The notes below the pieces were generated by a model. The model ran no database searches. It was not told where the DNA came from and saw only the letters and a list, made by a program, of their open reading frames with translations. 64,000 nt of DNA from Pseudomonadota bacterium (GTDB taxonomy: Bacteria > Pseudomonadota > Gammaproteobacteria > Steroidobacterales > Woeseiaceae), in NCBI GenBank assembly GCA_022572185.1, contig JACZWL010000008.1, forward strand, positions 1-64,000. Reading direction: 5' to 3'. Made by a program: the position numbers and the translations under genes. This document shows, one piece after another, positions 8,112-16,452 of the stretch (the stretch's first letter is position 1; every line of letters starts with the position of its first letter).

Positions 8112-8162
8112 GGGGCGGCTTTGGCCGCGATACCCTGCAAAATCGCGGCTAAAGCCGCTCCT
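8112..8162. repeat. REP element, Pseudomonas-like GTAGGAGCGGCTTTAGCCGCGA type
   Basis: Two facing copies of GGCGGCTTTGGCCGCGA / TCGCGGCTAAAGCCGC separated by about 12 nt. Read on the minus strand it starts TGTAGGAGCGGCTTTAGCC, the form of REP sequences known from Pseudomonas and relatives. It lies in the trpC-trpF gap. Confidence 0.8.
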
Positions 8163-8165
8163 ACA

Positions 8166-8213
8166 GCCGTTCCAAAAGCCGTTCCAAAAGCCGTTCCAAA
8201 AGCCGTTCCAAAA
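8166..8213. repeat. Four tandem copies of a 12-bp unit
   Basis: GCCGTTCCAAAA is repeated four times exactly (8166, 8178, 8190, 8202), followed by two degenerate GCCGCTC units. It is contiguous with the REP element and looks like expansion of its arm. It is within the trpC-trpF gap, not inside a gene. Confidence 0.9.
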
Positions 8214-8259
8214 GCCGCTCTGCAGCCGCTCCTGCGCTTGTTTTTACGTGACGTCAGTT

Positions 8260-9078
8260 TCACGCGGCTCTCCTTTCGCGGCCGGCCGTGAGCATTTCCT
8301 GAATCAGTTGTCCGGGATCCGGGCTGCGCATCAGTGCTGTGCCGACCAGCGCCAGGCTATATCCCCAACCTGCCGCTGCGGCAGCATCATGTCCATTGTG
8401 CAGGCCGCTTTCGGCAACACACGCACACCCTTGCGGCAAATGAGGCCCGAGTGTTTTCAAGCGTTCCGGGTCGACATGCAATGTACGGAGATCCCGCGTG
8501 TTGACTCCGAAGAGCAACTTGCCGCGCTCCGCCTGTTCGCGATACCGGGTCTCATCGAGTAATGCCGACGAGCGTTGCAGATCTTCCGCATCGAACGATT
8601 CCAGCAGAACGAACATGCCATGTTCGTACGCGCAGTTCAGCATGTCCTCGATTTGCTTTTCTGACAACATGGTCACAATGAGCAGAACACCGCTCGCACC
8701 GGTGGCCCTTGCCTCAAGGACCTGTATCGGGTCGACCAGAAAGTCCTTTCGCATAACCGGCACGGCGGAATGCTCAACAGCGCGGACGACTTCCTCCAGA
8801 TGTGCAAGCTCGCCGGCAAACTGTGTCGGCTCAGTCAGGACTGATATGGCAGCAGCCCCGCCATCCACGTATCGAACCGCCTGTTCGCTGCGGCTCGCAG
8901 ACGCGGCGGCGAGCGCTCCTTCCGATGGCGAGCGGTTCTTGATCTCGGCGATCACGTCGAAAGCACCGAGTTGCAGCGGCACCAGCGGCAGGTCCAGGTC
9001 GATGGATCGCACCGAGCCCTGCGCCGCCGATGCCCTGTCAGCGCTTTGTCTGGCCATCGTTTTCAGAAAATCGCTCAT
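8260..9078 (-). CDS. trpC: Indole-3-glycerol phosphate synthase
   Basis: 272 residues, a TIM barrel converting CdRP to indole-3-glycerol phosphate. Signature segments: VIAEIKNRSPSEG (usually IAEIKKASPSKG, so slightly divergent), VMRKDFLVDPIQVLEARATG with the catalytic Lys, FGVNTRDL, and AESGL near the end. The N-terminus is shorter than usual (starts [14 protein letters not shown]). The start overlaps the trpD stop by 4 nt. Single-function gene, not fused to trpF. Confidence 0.95.
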   Translation of the reverse strand: MSDFLKTMARQSADRASAAQGSVRSIDLDLPLVPLQLGAFDVIAEIKNRSPSEGALAAASASRSEQAVRYVDGGAAAISVLTEPTQFAGELAHLEEVVRAVEHSAVPVMRKDFLVDPIQVLEARATGASGVLLIVTMLSEKQIEDMLNCAYEHGMFVLLESFDAEDLQRSSALLDETRYREQAERGKLLFGVNTRDLRTLHVDPERLKTLGPHLPQGCACVAESGLHNGHDAAAAAGWGYSLALVGTALMRSPDPGQLIQEMLTAGRERRAA

Positions 9079-10097
9079 GCGGCTGCAAAATGTGCTTTCA
9101 GATCATCGAGCAGTTTCTTTGCAGCGCCGCCGTCGATGGCCGCTGCAGCCATTTCGACGCCCTCTTGCGCGTCCCCGACCATGCCGAGCACTTCCAGCAC
9201 CAGCGATGTGCCCATCAGCAAGGCATCGCGGTGTGGCCCTTTGTCTTCGTTGTCGAATACGCGAATTAACTCTCCGGCATTATATTTTGCGTCGCCGCCA
9301 GTCAACTCCTCGGGCTTGCAGCGTTTGAGCCCGTATTGTTCCGGTGTCCTGAAGGTTTCTTCAACTGAGCCCCTGTGGGTATCGTAAAGAACAAACTCTC
9401 CGACCGGCGTCGCCTCGTCCCATCCGGGTTCGCCATGCACGATAAATGCCCTTTCGATCGGCATACCTGCCAGCGTGTCCGCCATGAGCCTGGCGGTGTC
9501 TTTGCTGAACGCGCCAATCAATTGAAACGGGGGCGCGGCAGGATTGACCAGCGGTCCGAGCAGATTGAAGACGGTGCGAACACCAAGTGCGCCACGCACA
9601 GGCATGATCGCTTTCATCGCCGGATGAAAGGCCGGCGCAAACAGAAATGTGAAATTGGTCGCTGCCAGGCAATCGATGACTGCCTGTTCATCGAGTGGCA
9701 GTGGCATACCAAGATGCTCCAGCACGTCGGCGCTGCCCGACTCGCTGGAGATCGCCCGATTGCCGTGTTTGACGACGCGCGCGCCACAGGCAGCCGCCAA
9801 CAGCCCTGTGCCGGTAGACAGGTTCAGGCTGCCCGAGCCATCACCCCCGGTGCCGACGGTGTCTACGGTCGGCGCGCCGTCAGGTATCGCCGGATGCAGC
9901 GCGAGTTCGCGCATGGCAATCGCGAAGCCGCGTATCTCGTCCGCCGTCTCTCCTTTCGCCCTTAAGCCGGCCAGCAACGCGCCCGCGAGAGCCGGCGCCA
10001 TTTCACCGTCGGCGAGCTCGTGCATGAGCGCGGCGGCCTCCGGCTCCGTCAGTGATTCGCCGTCGAGGATGCGTTCCAGCAATTGGCGATTGCTCAT
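9075..10097 (-). CDS. trpD: Anthranilate phosphoribosyltransferase
   Basis: 340 residues. Transfers phosphoribose from PRPP to anthranilate. The PRPP loop is [15 protein letters not shown], followed by [27 protein letters not shown] is a conserved segment. The glutamine amidotransferase part is a separate upstream gene (trpG), as in Pseudomonas. Overlaps trpG and trpC by 4 nt each, so translation of the three is probably coupled. Confidence 0.97.
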   Translation of the reverse strand: MSNRQLLERILDGESLTEPEAAALMHELADGEMAPALAGALLAGLRAKGETADEIRGFAIAMRELALHPAIPDGAPTVDTVGTGGDGSGSLNLSTGTGLLAAACGARVVKHGNRAISSESGSADVLEHLGMPLPLDEQAVIDCLAATNFTFLFAPAFHPAMKAIMPVRGALGVRTVFNLLGPLVNPAAPPFQLIGAFSKDTARLMADTLAGMPIERAFIVHGEPGWDEATPVGEFVLYDTHRGSVEETFRTPEQYGLKRCKPEELTGGDAKYNAGELIRVFDNEDKGPHRDALLMGTSLVLEVLGMVGDAQEGVEMAAAAIDGGAAKKLLDDLKAHFAAA

Positions 10098-10684
10098 CTT
10101 CTTGTCATCCGCATGAAGCTATGCATCAATTTATCGCCCTCAGGCGTCAGCACGCTCTCGGGATGAAATTGCACGCCTTCGAGCGGCAGCTCCTTGTGTC
10201 GAACGCCCATGATTTCCCCCCTTTCCGTCTGTGCTGTCACCTCGAGAACATCCGGCAATGATGCCTGGTCTGCGCACAGTGAATGATAGCGGCCGGCCTC
10301 GAACGGCTGGGATAGTCCGGCATAAACGGTTTTGTTGTCGTGCTTCACCATGGATGTCTTGCCATGCATCAGGCGTTCGGCGCGCACGATCTCGCCACCG
10401 AAGTGACTGACGAGACATTGGTGCCCGAGACAGACGCCGAGCATCGGCACTTTTTTCGCGAACACGCCGATCATCGTGAGCGACACGCCGGCATCTTCGG
10501 GCCGCCCGGGGCCCGGTGAGATAACAAGGTGACTAGGCTCGAGTTCGAGCGCCTCGTCTGTGTCAATCGCGTCATTTCGATAGACGAGAACCTCTGCTCC
10601 CTGTGCTGCAAATCCCTGCACGAGGTTATACGTGAACGAATCATAATTATCGATCAGCAGGATGCGCACGTCTGCATGCTTCAT
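10094..10684 (-). CDS. trpG: Anthranilate synthase, glutamine amidotransferase subunit
   Basis: 196 residues, class I glutamine amidotransferase that feeds ammonia to TrpE. The nucleophile is Cys85 in [10 protein letters not shown] and the His-Glu pair is in [15 protein letters not shown]-terminal [16 protein letters not shown] and [12 protein letters not shown] are typical of TrpG/PabA. As in many bacteria it could also serve p-aminobenzoate synthesis. Overlaps trpE and trpD by 4 nt each. Confidence 0.96.
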   Translation of the reverse strand: MKHADVRILLIDNYDSFTYNLVQGFAAQGAEVLVYRNDAIDTDEALELEPSHLVISPGPGRPEDAGVSLTMIGVFAKKVPMLGVCLGHQCLVSHFGGEIVRAERLMHGKTSMVKHDNKTVYAGLSQPFEAGRYHSLCADQASLPDVLEVTAQTERGEIMGVRHKELPLEGVQFHPESVLTPEGDKLMHSFMRMTRR

Positions 10685-12066
10685 AAGCCTTCCCCCGCGA
10701 TCTCGAGAGCCCGGCGAAGAATCGCGCTCTTGGCGAGGACTTCCTGGAACTCCCGCTCAGGCACGCTGTCTGCGACAATGCCCGCGCCGGCCTGATAACT
10801 GTACTCGTTGCCGTTGAATACGAGTGTGCGGATCGTGATCGCCTGGTCCATATCACCGCCACTGCCATAGTAACCGGCCGTGCCAGCGTAAAGGCCGCGA
10901 CCAACTTCTTCCATTTCCTCGATTATTTCCATAGCCCGCACTTTGGGCGCACCGACGAGAGTGCCGGCCGGAAAACTCGCGGCAAATAAATCGAACGCAT
11001 CGTATTCGGGGGCGAGTTCGCCCTGCACGCCGCTGACGATGTGCATTACGTGGCTGTATCGCTCGATCGCGCGGTACGGGTCGACATGCACACTGCCCGC
11101 CACCGCGACGCGTCCAAGGTCATTACGAGCCAGGTCGACCAGCATCACATGTTCGGCGGACTCCTTGGGATCGGCCAGCAACGAGATCTCGTTGTTTCTA
11201 TCCTCTTCGGGTGTTCTGCCACGCGGTAGAGTGCCGGCAATTGGCCTTAGAGAAGCGGTTCTGCCGTTCAATTTGACCAGTGCTTCCGGTGAAGACCCGA
11301 CTACTTTCAGATCGCCGAACTCCAGAAAAAACATGTACGGCGACGGGTTGAGCAGACGCAACGCACGATAGACCTCGAACGGCGGGACGTTCGACTCGCC
11401 ACGAAACAAAACAGACAAGACAATCTGGTAAATGTCACCTGCCGCTATGTACTCCTTGCAGGCCTCCACCCGTTCCGCGAACTGCGTGTCGGTCATGCTG
11501 CCGATGGCCGGAGATGTCGATATGGCATGGCCGTTTGACGGTATCGCCCCGCGCAGAAGTTTGATCACTTCCTTTCTCAGGCTTGCGCGTTCAGCAGCAG
11601 GGCCATCGTGCAGCAGGGCAACGCGTCGAGTCAGGTGGTCGAACACCAGGGTAGATGATGGCGCAGTGAATGCCGCTTCCGGAATGCCGGCTTGCGGTGT
11701 GGTTTTTCGCGGTAACCGTTCGAATAAACGCGCGACGTCATAGCCGGATACACCGACCAGACCGCCTGAGAATGGCAGGCCCTCGACGAGCGGCTCCGGT
11801 CTCGGTGCTGCCGCCAATGCCTTTCGCAGCAGGCTCAGGTAGTCCGACTGATTCCGCGGGCACTCGAACACCTCGTCGCCGATCGACAATTCCTGGCCGT
11901 CGAGGCGGACCTCGAGCGCATCACCGAAGCCAAGGAACGAATACCGCGCGAGCCGCTCGCCGCCCTCGACGCTCTCGAGCAGGAACCTCGGCTTGAGGTC
12001 TCGAAGCTTGAGATACGCCGATACCGGCGTATCCAGATCTGCTGCTATGTCGAAAGGTGCCTGCAT
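10681..12066 (-). CDS. trpE: Anthranilate synthase component I
   Basis: 461 residues, rather short for the family (usually about 490-520). Converts chorismate to anthranilate with ammonia from TrpG. N-terminal [18 protein letters not shown] carries the LLES motif that binds tryptophan for feedback inhibition. The chorismate-binding domain includes [24 protein letters not shown]-like segments ([20 protein letters not shown]) and the C-terminal [15 protein letters not shown]. First enzyme gene of the operon, 206 nt downstream of the leader peptide stop; controlled by the attenuator and by feedback. Confidence 0.97.
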   Translation of the reverse strand: MQAPFDIAADLDTPVSAYLKLRDLKPRFLLESVEGGERLARYSFLGFGDALEVRLDGQELSIGDEVFECPRNQSDYLSLLRKALAAAPRPEPLVEGLPFSGGLVGVSGYDVARLFERLPRKTTPQAGIPEAAFTAPSSTLVFDHLTRRVALLHDGPAAERASLRKEVIKLLRGAIPSNGHAISTSPAIGSMTDTQFAERVEACKEYIAAGDIYQIVLSVLFRGESNVPPFEVYRALRLLNPSPYMFFLEFGDLKVVGSSPEALVKLNGRTASLRPIAGTLPRGRTPEEDRNNEISLLADPKESAEHVMLVDLARNDLGRVAVAGSVHVDPYRAIERYSHVMHIVSGVQGELAPEYDAFDLFAASFPAGTLVGAPKVRAMEIIEEMEEVGRGLYAGTAGYYGSGGDMDQAITIRTLVFNGNEYSYQAGAGIVADSVPEREFQEVLAKSAILRRALEIAGEGL

Positions 12067-12207
12067 TTATGTGCCTACTCGCTCGTGCCTTGTGCCAGTT
12101 TCTGCCTGGTGGTCCCTCAATACGACCTTGCCGGGCCACCCGGGACCGGTCAGGGAACTGATTGAGCCAGAGCGCAGCACACTGCTGCAACACCCGGGCT
12201 CATCCAT

Positions 12208-12254
12208 AAAAAAACCCACCCCCCACGATCTGGCGGAGATGGGCTTTTTTTTCG
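12208..12254 (-). terminator. trp attenuator terminator
   Basis: On the minus strand a stem CCCATCTCC / GGGGGTGGG (two G-T pairs) is followed by seven Ts, just before trpE and about 20 nt after the TrpL stop codon. The distance and the Trp codons in the leader peptide fit a ribosome-stalling attenuator. A purine/A-rich run (ACGAAAAAAAAGCCC) precedes the stem. Confidence 0.85.
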
Positions 12255-12271
12255 TTTTGCTCTGCTAAACG

Positions 12272-12340
12272 TCAGCCAGCCGCCCACTCCCCCGGGGACA
12301 GCCATGACCAGTTCCGGTCTTGCGCGTAGCGAGCATTCAT
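12272..12340 (-). CDS. trpL: trp operon leader peptide with three Trp codons
   Basis: A 22-codon frame, MNARYAQDRN then WSWLSPGEWAAG, stop TGA at 12274-12272. Trp is at positions 11, 13 and 19, far above chance in so short a peptide. It lies upstream of the T-tailed attenuator and trpE, so it is very likely the ribosome-stalling leader of the trp operon. GAGGAG lies 12 nt before the ATG, a loose ribosome site. A TTGACG/GATACT promoter would place transcription start at or next to the ATG, so leaderless translation is possible. Confidence 0.85.
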   Translation of the reverse strand: MNARYAQDRNWSWLSPGEWAAG

Positions 12341-12347
12341 GCAGCCG

Positions 12348-12376
12348 AGTATCTCCTCGACTTGTATCTCCGTCAA
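12348..12376 (-). promoter_or_regulatory. Candidate sigma-70 promoter of the trp operon
   Basis: On the minus strand TTGACG (12376-12371), 17-nt spacer, GATACT (12353-12348). It is the only good match in the short gap between the SLC13 gene stop and trpL. Expected start of transcription is around 12341, directly before the TrpL ATG. Confidence 0.6.
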
Positions 12377-12392
12377 GCGGAAAAGACCATCA

Positions 12393-14228
12393 TCAGAGTT
12401 CGTAGAGCAGCGGCAGAATGAGTGAGAAGCCGACCCACATGATGACCGTGAGAGGTATGCCGACCCTTAGAAAGTCCGAAGACTTGTACCCGCCGGCGCT
12501 TCGGATAAGCAGGTTGGTCTGGTAACCGAACGACGTGGCATAACTCATGTTGGCACCAAAAAGCACAGCCAGCACGAAAGGCTCCGGACTGGCGTTCAGC
12601 TGCTGGGCAATCGCAACCGCAATCGGCGTGCCGATGACGGCTGCGGCATTATTGGAGACGACATTGGTCAGGATCGCCATAATCAGCATGAAGGCACTCA
12701 ATATGAACGGGATCTCCATACCTGAGGCAACATTGACGAAACTCATCGCGAGATAGTCGGCCATGCCAGTGCCCATCAGGGCCTTACCGAGCGCCAGGCT
12801 CGTCACGATAATCATGATCACCGGCGTCGACAGCGCGTGTGCCGCATCCCGCCAGGACAGGCAACCCATTAACATCATCAGGCCGACGCCAATCATTGCG
12901 CTCACGGAAATCGGCATGATGCCGACAGCGGCCGCGAGCACCACGAATGCCATGGCCGCCAGGGCCCGGTTGGCACGATGTGTATGCGGCAGGTCGGTCG
13001 TGCCGTCCAGTACGAGCATGTTGCCACTGGCTTTCAGGTTATCGATTGACTCGCGCGAGCCCTGAACCAGCAGGACGTCACCGGCGCGGAGGCGAATCGT
13101 GTTGAGGTCACCGGTGACCTGAGAGCTCGGCGCCCGCGCCCTGTGTAATGCCAGCGGCAAAAGCCCGAAACTGCTGCTGAACCGCGCCGCGGCCAGACTT
13201 CGCAAATGCAATGGAGAACCGCGGGTCACGACCACTTCCGCGAGCTGCTGTCCCTCGGCTTCCAGCGGCGTATCTTCGTCGACCGGGTGCTCGATGTCTG
13301 AAATGTTGTAAAGCGTTGCACCCAGAACGCGTTCAAAGTGCTTGAGGTTGTCCGGCGAGTCTTTCACGAACAGGCGGTCACCGGGCTGCAGCGTCACCGA
13401 CGGCAATTTGGCAAGGAACAGGGATTCACTACGCTGTATCTTGTCCACACGCATGTGCCCATCGGTTTTTGCGAGTATTTCGGAAAGAGTCTTGCCATCG
13501 GCGAAACTGCCTTCCTTGATGTAAAGCTGACTTGAAAACACTCGCGGTGACGTATCCACCATCGGCGGATCGCGCTCCGGCAACAAGCGGGGTGCAATCA
13601 GCCATAGAAATGCGAGACCGACGCCACCGACGAGAATGACAGGCAGCATGAAGTCGAACATCGCAAGGCGCTCCATGCCGAGATCTTCTGAAATGCCGAC
13701 AACCAGAAGGTTCGTCGATGTCCCGATGGTCGTAGACATCCCGCCGATAATCGTGGCGAGGCCCATCGGCAACATGACACCCGAGACCGGAAACTTAACC
13801 CTGAGCGATACACCGACCAGTATCGGCATCAGCAATACGACGATGGGCGTGTTGTTCATGAATGCGCTGAGCACGGCTGCCGCCACAAGCGTGAAAAGCA
13901 ATGCAAGTACCGGCCGCGTTGACCATGCGCGTGCAACAATTGTTGCCAACGGCTGCAACGCGCCAGTCGTCTCGAGTGCCTTGCCGACGATCATGAGGGC
14001 GCAGATCGTTATCAGCGCCTCATTGCCGAATCCGGCGAAAAACTCGACCGGTCCGACGGGAACGCCGTCGCTTGCGTACGGAAAGAACTGAAAACCCGCG
14101 ACAAGAACAATCAGAATTCCCAGGCTCGAGGATTCGAGCGGGATGCGGTCACGCGTAAACAGGAAGAGGGCTACTACGGTAAGCAGCAGGACAGCAATTC
14201 CGTGAGCATCTGGTGTTATTTGGTGCAA
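12393..14228 (-). CDS. SLC13-family transporter with two RCK_C domains
   Basis: 611 residues. Hydrophobic helices fill residues 8-210 and 430-611. Between them are two soluble TrkA-C/RCK_C domains (about 215-300 and 325-415; LFLAKLPSVTLQPGDRLFVK and RLRAGDVLLVQGSRESID). FMNNTPIVVLLMPI in the first half and TNVVSNNAAAVIGTPIAVAI in the second are the paired SNT-like motifs of DASS transporters. Members with this layout are sodium-coupled anion (sulfate or dicarboxylate) symporters of the inner membrane; the substrate cannot be read here. It stands alone between trpL and the RNR-like gene. Confidence 0.88.
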   Translation of the reverse strand: MHQITPDAHGIAVLLLTVVALFLFTRDRIPLESSSLGILIVLVAGFQFFPYASDGVPVGPVEFFAGFGNEALITICALMIVGKALETTGALQPLATIVARAWSTRPVLALLFTLVAAAVLSAFMNNTPIVVLLMPILVGVSLRVKFPVSGVMLPMGLATIIGGMSTTIGTSTNLLVVGISEDLGMERLAMFDFMLPVILVGGVGLAFLWLIAPRLLPERDPPMVDTSPRVFSSQLYIKEGSFADGKTLSEILAKTDGHMRVDKIQRSESLFLAKLPSVTLQPGDRLFVKDSPDNLKHFERVLGATLYNISDIEHPVDEDTPLEAEGQQLAEVVVTRGSPLHLRSLAAARFSSSFGLLPLALHRARAPSSQVTGDLNTIRLRAGDVLLVQGSRESIDNLKASGNMLVLDGTTDLPHTHRANRALAAMAFVVLAAAVGIMPISVSAMIGVGLMMLMGCLSWRDAAHALSTPVIMIIVTSLALGKALMGTGMADYLAMSFVNVASGMEIPFILSAFMLIMAILTNVVSNNAAAVIGTPIAVAIAQQLNASPEPFVLAVLFGANMSYATSFGYQTNLLIRSAGGYKSSDFLRVGIPLTVIMWVGFSLILPLLYEL

Positions 14229-14282
14229 CGGATCCTCGCGAACTCAGGGTTTATTGCGTCATCACTCAACGCAACACTGTCT

Positions 14283-14376
14283 GGAATTTCCGGGGACGGT
14301 ATGCTCAATACCCGGGGAGGCTCCGATTGATCTGAACCTGACCGTTTCGCTTAAGCACACCGTCCCCGAAAATTCC
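14283..14376. repeat. Inverted repeat of GGGGACGGT type
   Basis: Arms GGAATTTCCGGGGACGGT.. (14283-14305) and its complement (14354-14376) match at 21 of 23 positions with a 48-nt loop. The GGGGAC core resembles the RAYT-linked REP family. It occupies the gap between the SLC13 gene and the RNR-like gene. Confidence 0.75.
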
Positions 14377-14400
14377 TCCGGCGATAGACCGTATATCAGT

Positions 14401-15753
14401 TCATACCCCGCCCGCAATGAGCGAACGGGCATTTCGACCTTGCATAACAGCCCATGCCCTGCTGTGAAAATTCTTAAAATCCCTGATATTCCAACCACTT
14501 AGGGTTGGTTTGCCGGCAAATGCATAAGCATCGGCGTGCGCCAGAACCGGCAGGAGATCGGTAAAGCCCGCCTCGACGTCCCCTCCCTCCGGCAGTACCG
14601 AATACGGTGACATGACCAGCAGGTTCCGATGTCTTACGGCCGAGTTTGCCAGGGCCAGACGCCACCGGCGCTGCCAGTTTTGTCTGTGCGCGTGGTCGCA
14701 CAAGTCCGCCGACGGATCCGAGCGTGCCAGTGCCGGCAGTAGCTCGGTCTGGCCAGCGATAACTCGCGACCGGTCCCACAGGGTTTTTCGTACTCGCAGA
14801 ATGATCTGGTCGAGCCATTGCAGGCACTTGAAGCCGGCAGGATCCACGCCGCGTTTTTGCACCAGGTCGCCGATACCGCTAATTACAATACCAAGTCTGC
14901 GGTTCAACCATGCGTCGCTCCGCTGACAGGCCGTGGGCCAGCCAAGGACATCCAGCAATTGATCCCCAAGGTCGATGCAGCCTTCAAGTGCAGTTTGCAA
15001 CAGTGGCCAGTTGATCTGTCCGTTGCCATCGGCAAAGCGCGTCAAGTGCAGACCGATTGGCAACCAGGCGGAGCCCGCTGGCACCTGTATGCCGTGGAGT
15101 GGCAGTATGGCTTCTGCGGATTCATCGCCCAGCAGCGGACAGCCCGTCCTGACGCCCGCTCCGTAAGCGGGTATCAAGGAGGCCTCCGCTGTTCGCTGCC
15201 GCCACAGAAACGACCAGTTCCTGTCCGTTTCCTCCTGAACCCTGTCGTTCTTGTGACGCTGCATCTGCAGGCTGTCCAGGATCACGTATCGTGGCCCGCA
15301 ACCAAGCAGCGTGCGCGAAATCAGAAAATAAGCCTGGAGCGGTATCTGATGAGAACGCAGACTGAGGCCGATTTTCGACATCAGCGGTTTGTCCGCGCCC
15401 AGGGAGTTCCGCAGACGAGAACAAAAGTCTTCGAGAACCTGTATGCCGCTGTCGCACGGGCCCAGCTCTCTCAGCGACAGCGTAACCGGTATGCCACCGT
15501 CAATCAGCGCGGCGACGCGGCCCAGGAAGTGCCCGGCCGCCAGCTTGGACTGGTCGAGTTCCCGTGGCCACACCTGAAGGTCTGCGCCACCGGCCGTAAG
15601 GCCAGATTTGCCCCGCAGCAGGCCCGGCCGGAGACCCAGACCGCGCAAGCTGGCAACCAGGCTGCAGGCCATGTCTGTTACCGATTCCGGCGGGCGCCGG
15701 CAGGTCTCCTGCCGAGCTGGAAGAGCATCAAATGCTATCGATTTTTGTAACAT
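14401..15753 (-). CDS. Degenerate ribonucleotide-reductase large-subunit-like protein
   Basis: 450 residues. The part from about residue 190 to 405 follows the order of RNR alpha-chain motifs: GDESAEAILP in place of the NxCxE finger loop, WLPIGLHLTRFAD in place of CNLxSINLAKF, WPLLQTALEGCIDLGDQLLDV, then LNRRLGIVISGIGDLVQKRG (canonical NRRIGLGVMGLADLL) and RNLLVMSPYSVLPEGGDVEAG (canonical APTGTIS..). The Cys that would form the thiyl radical is Ser212. It is also shorter than real reductases. Catalysis on nucleotides is therefore unlikely; function unknown. The ATG at 15753 has AGGGACGG upstream. It is divergent from yajQ across about 198 nt. Confidence 0.55.
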   Translation of the reverse strand: MLQKSIAFDALPARQETCRRPPESVTDMACSLVASLRGLGLRPGLLRGKSGLTAGGADLQVWPRELDQSKLAAGHFLGRVAALIDGGIPVTLSLRELGPCDSGIQVLEDFCSRLRNSLGADKPLMSKIGLSLRSHQIPLQAYFLISRTLLGCGPRYVILDSLQMQRHKNDRVQEETDRNWSFLWRQRTAEASLIPAYGAGVRTGCPLLGDESAEAILPLHGIQVPAGSAWLPIGLHLTRFADGNGQINWPLLQTALEGCIDLGDQLLDVLGWPTACQRSDAWLNRRLGIVISGIGDLVQKRGVDPAGFKCLQWLDQIILRVRKTLWDRSRVIAGQTELLPALARSDPSADLCDHAHRQNWQRRWRLALANSAVRHRNLLVMSPYSVLPEGGDVEAGFTDLLPVLAHADAYAFAGKPTLSGWNIRDFKNFHSRAWAVMQGRNARSLIAGGV

Positions 15754-15951
15754 ATCGGTCCGTCCCTGGACTTTTTTGCATTGTCATCTGATTTGCGCCC
15801 CTGTGCCGCCCAACTAACTGGGCAGCTTGCGGAGTTTTTGCTATTGTCGCGGCGCCCCACCTGCCTGCGAGGGCGGACAAGCTTGTCGGATCGCTGACGC
15901 TTGTCAAACGATGCGACAATTGGTCAGAAAACATGAAAGAGGTTCGAACAC

Positions 15952-16434
15952 ATGCCATCGTTTGATGTAGTTAGCGAATTTGACGCACACGAAGCAAGCA
16001 ACGCGGTCGATCAGGCGAACCGCGAAGTCAACACGCGTTTTGATTTCAAGGGAACGGGTTCAAAGTTTGAGCTTGAAGGGCAGTTGCTCACACTCACGAC
16101 ACAGTCTGATTTTCAGCTTAAGCAAATGCTGGATATCCTTCGCCAGAAACTCGCAAAGCGAGGCGTCGATATCGGCTGCATGAAGGAAGAGGAACCCGAG
16201 CTTACCGGCACCCGGGCGCGGCAGGAAGTTCTTCTGCGCAAAGGAATCGACATGCCGCTCGCAAGGAGTCTTGTCAAAACAGTAAAAAGCAGCAAGCTGA
16301 AGGTGCAGACAGCGATCCAGGGCGACAAGCTGCGAGTGAGCGGCAAGAAGCGAGACGATCTCCAGGCTGTCATCAGCCTGCTCAAAGACACAGACGTCGA
16401 TTTGCCATTGCAATACGAGAACTTTCGCGATTGA
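15952..16434 (+). CDS. yajQ: YajQ family nucleotide-binding protein
   Basis: 160 residues, the full family length. Starts MPSFDVVSEFDAHE and has the family segments NTRFDFKGTG and VRVSGKKRDDLQ-like (LRVSGKKRDDLQAVI) with LKDTDVDLPLQYENFRD at the end. Two ferredoxin-like domains. Members bind cyclic-di-GMP in Xanthomonas and Pseudomonas and act on transcription factors; elsewhere nucleic-acid binding was reported. The ATG follows AAAGAGG at good spacing. ppc follows after 18 nt and may be co-transcribed. Confidence 0.95.
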   Translation: MPSFDVVSEFDAHEASNAVDQANREVNTRFDFKGTGSKFELEGQLLTLTTQSDFQLKQMLDILRQKLAKRGVDIGCMKEEEPELTGTRARQEVLLRKGIDMPLARSLVKTVKSSKLKVQTAIQGDKLRVSGKKRDDLQAVISLLKDTDVDLPLQYENFRD

Positions 16435-16452
16435 AGTAGTCCGGACAAGATC

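Noticed and set aside
14401-15753. Annotating this as a functional ribonucleotide reductase
   Set aside because: The essential cysteines are missing and the protein is too short.
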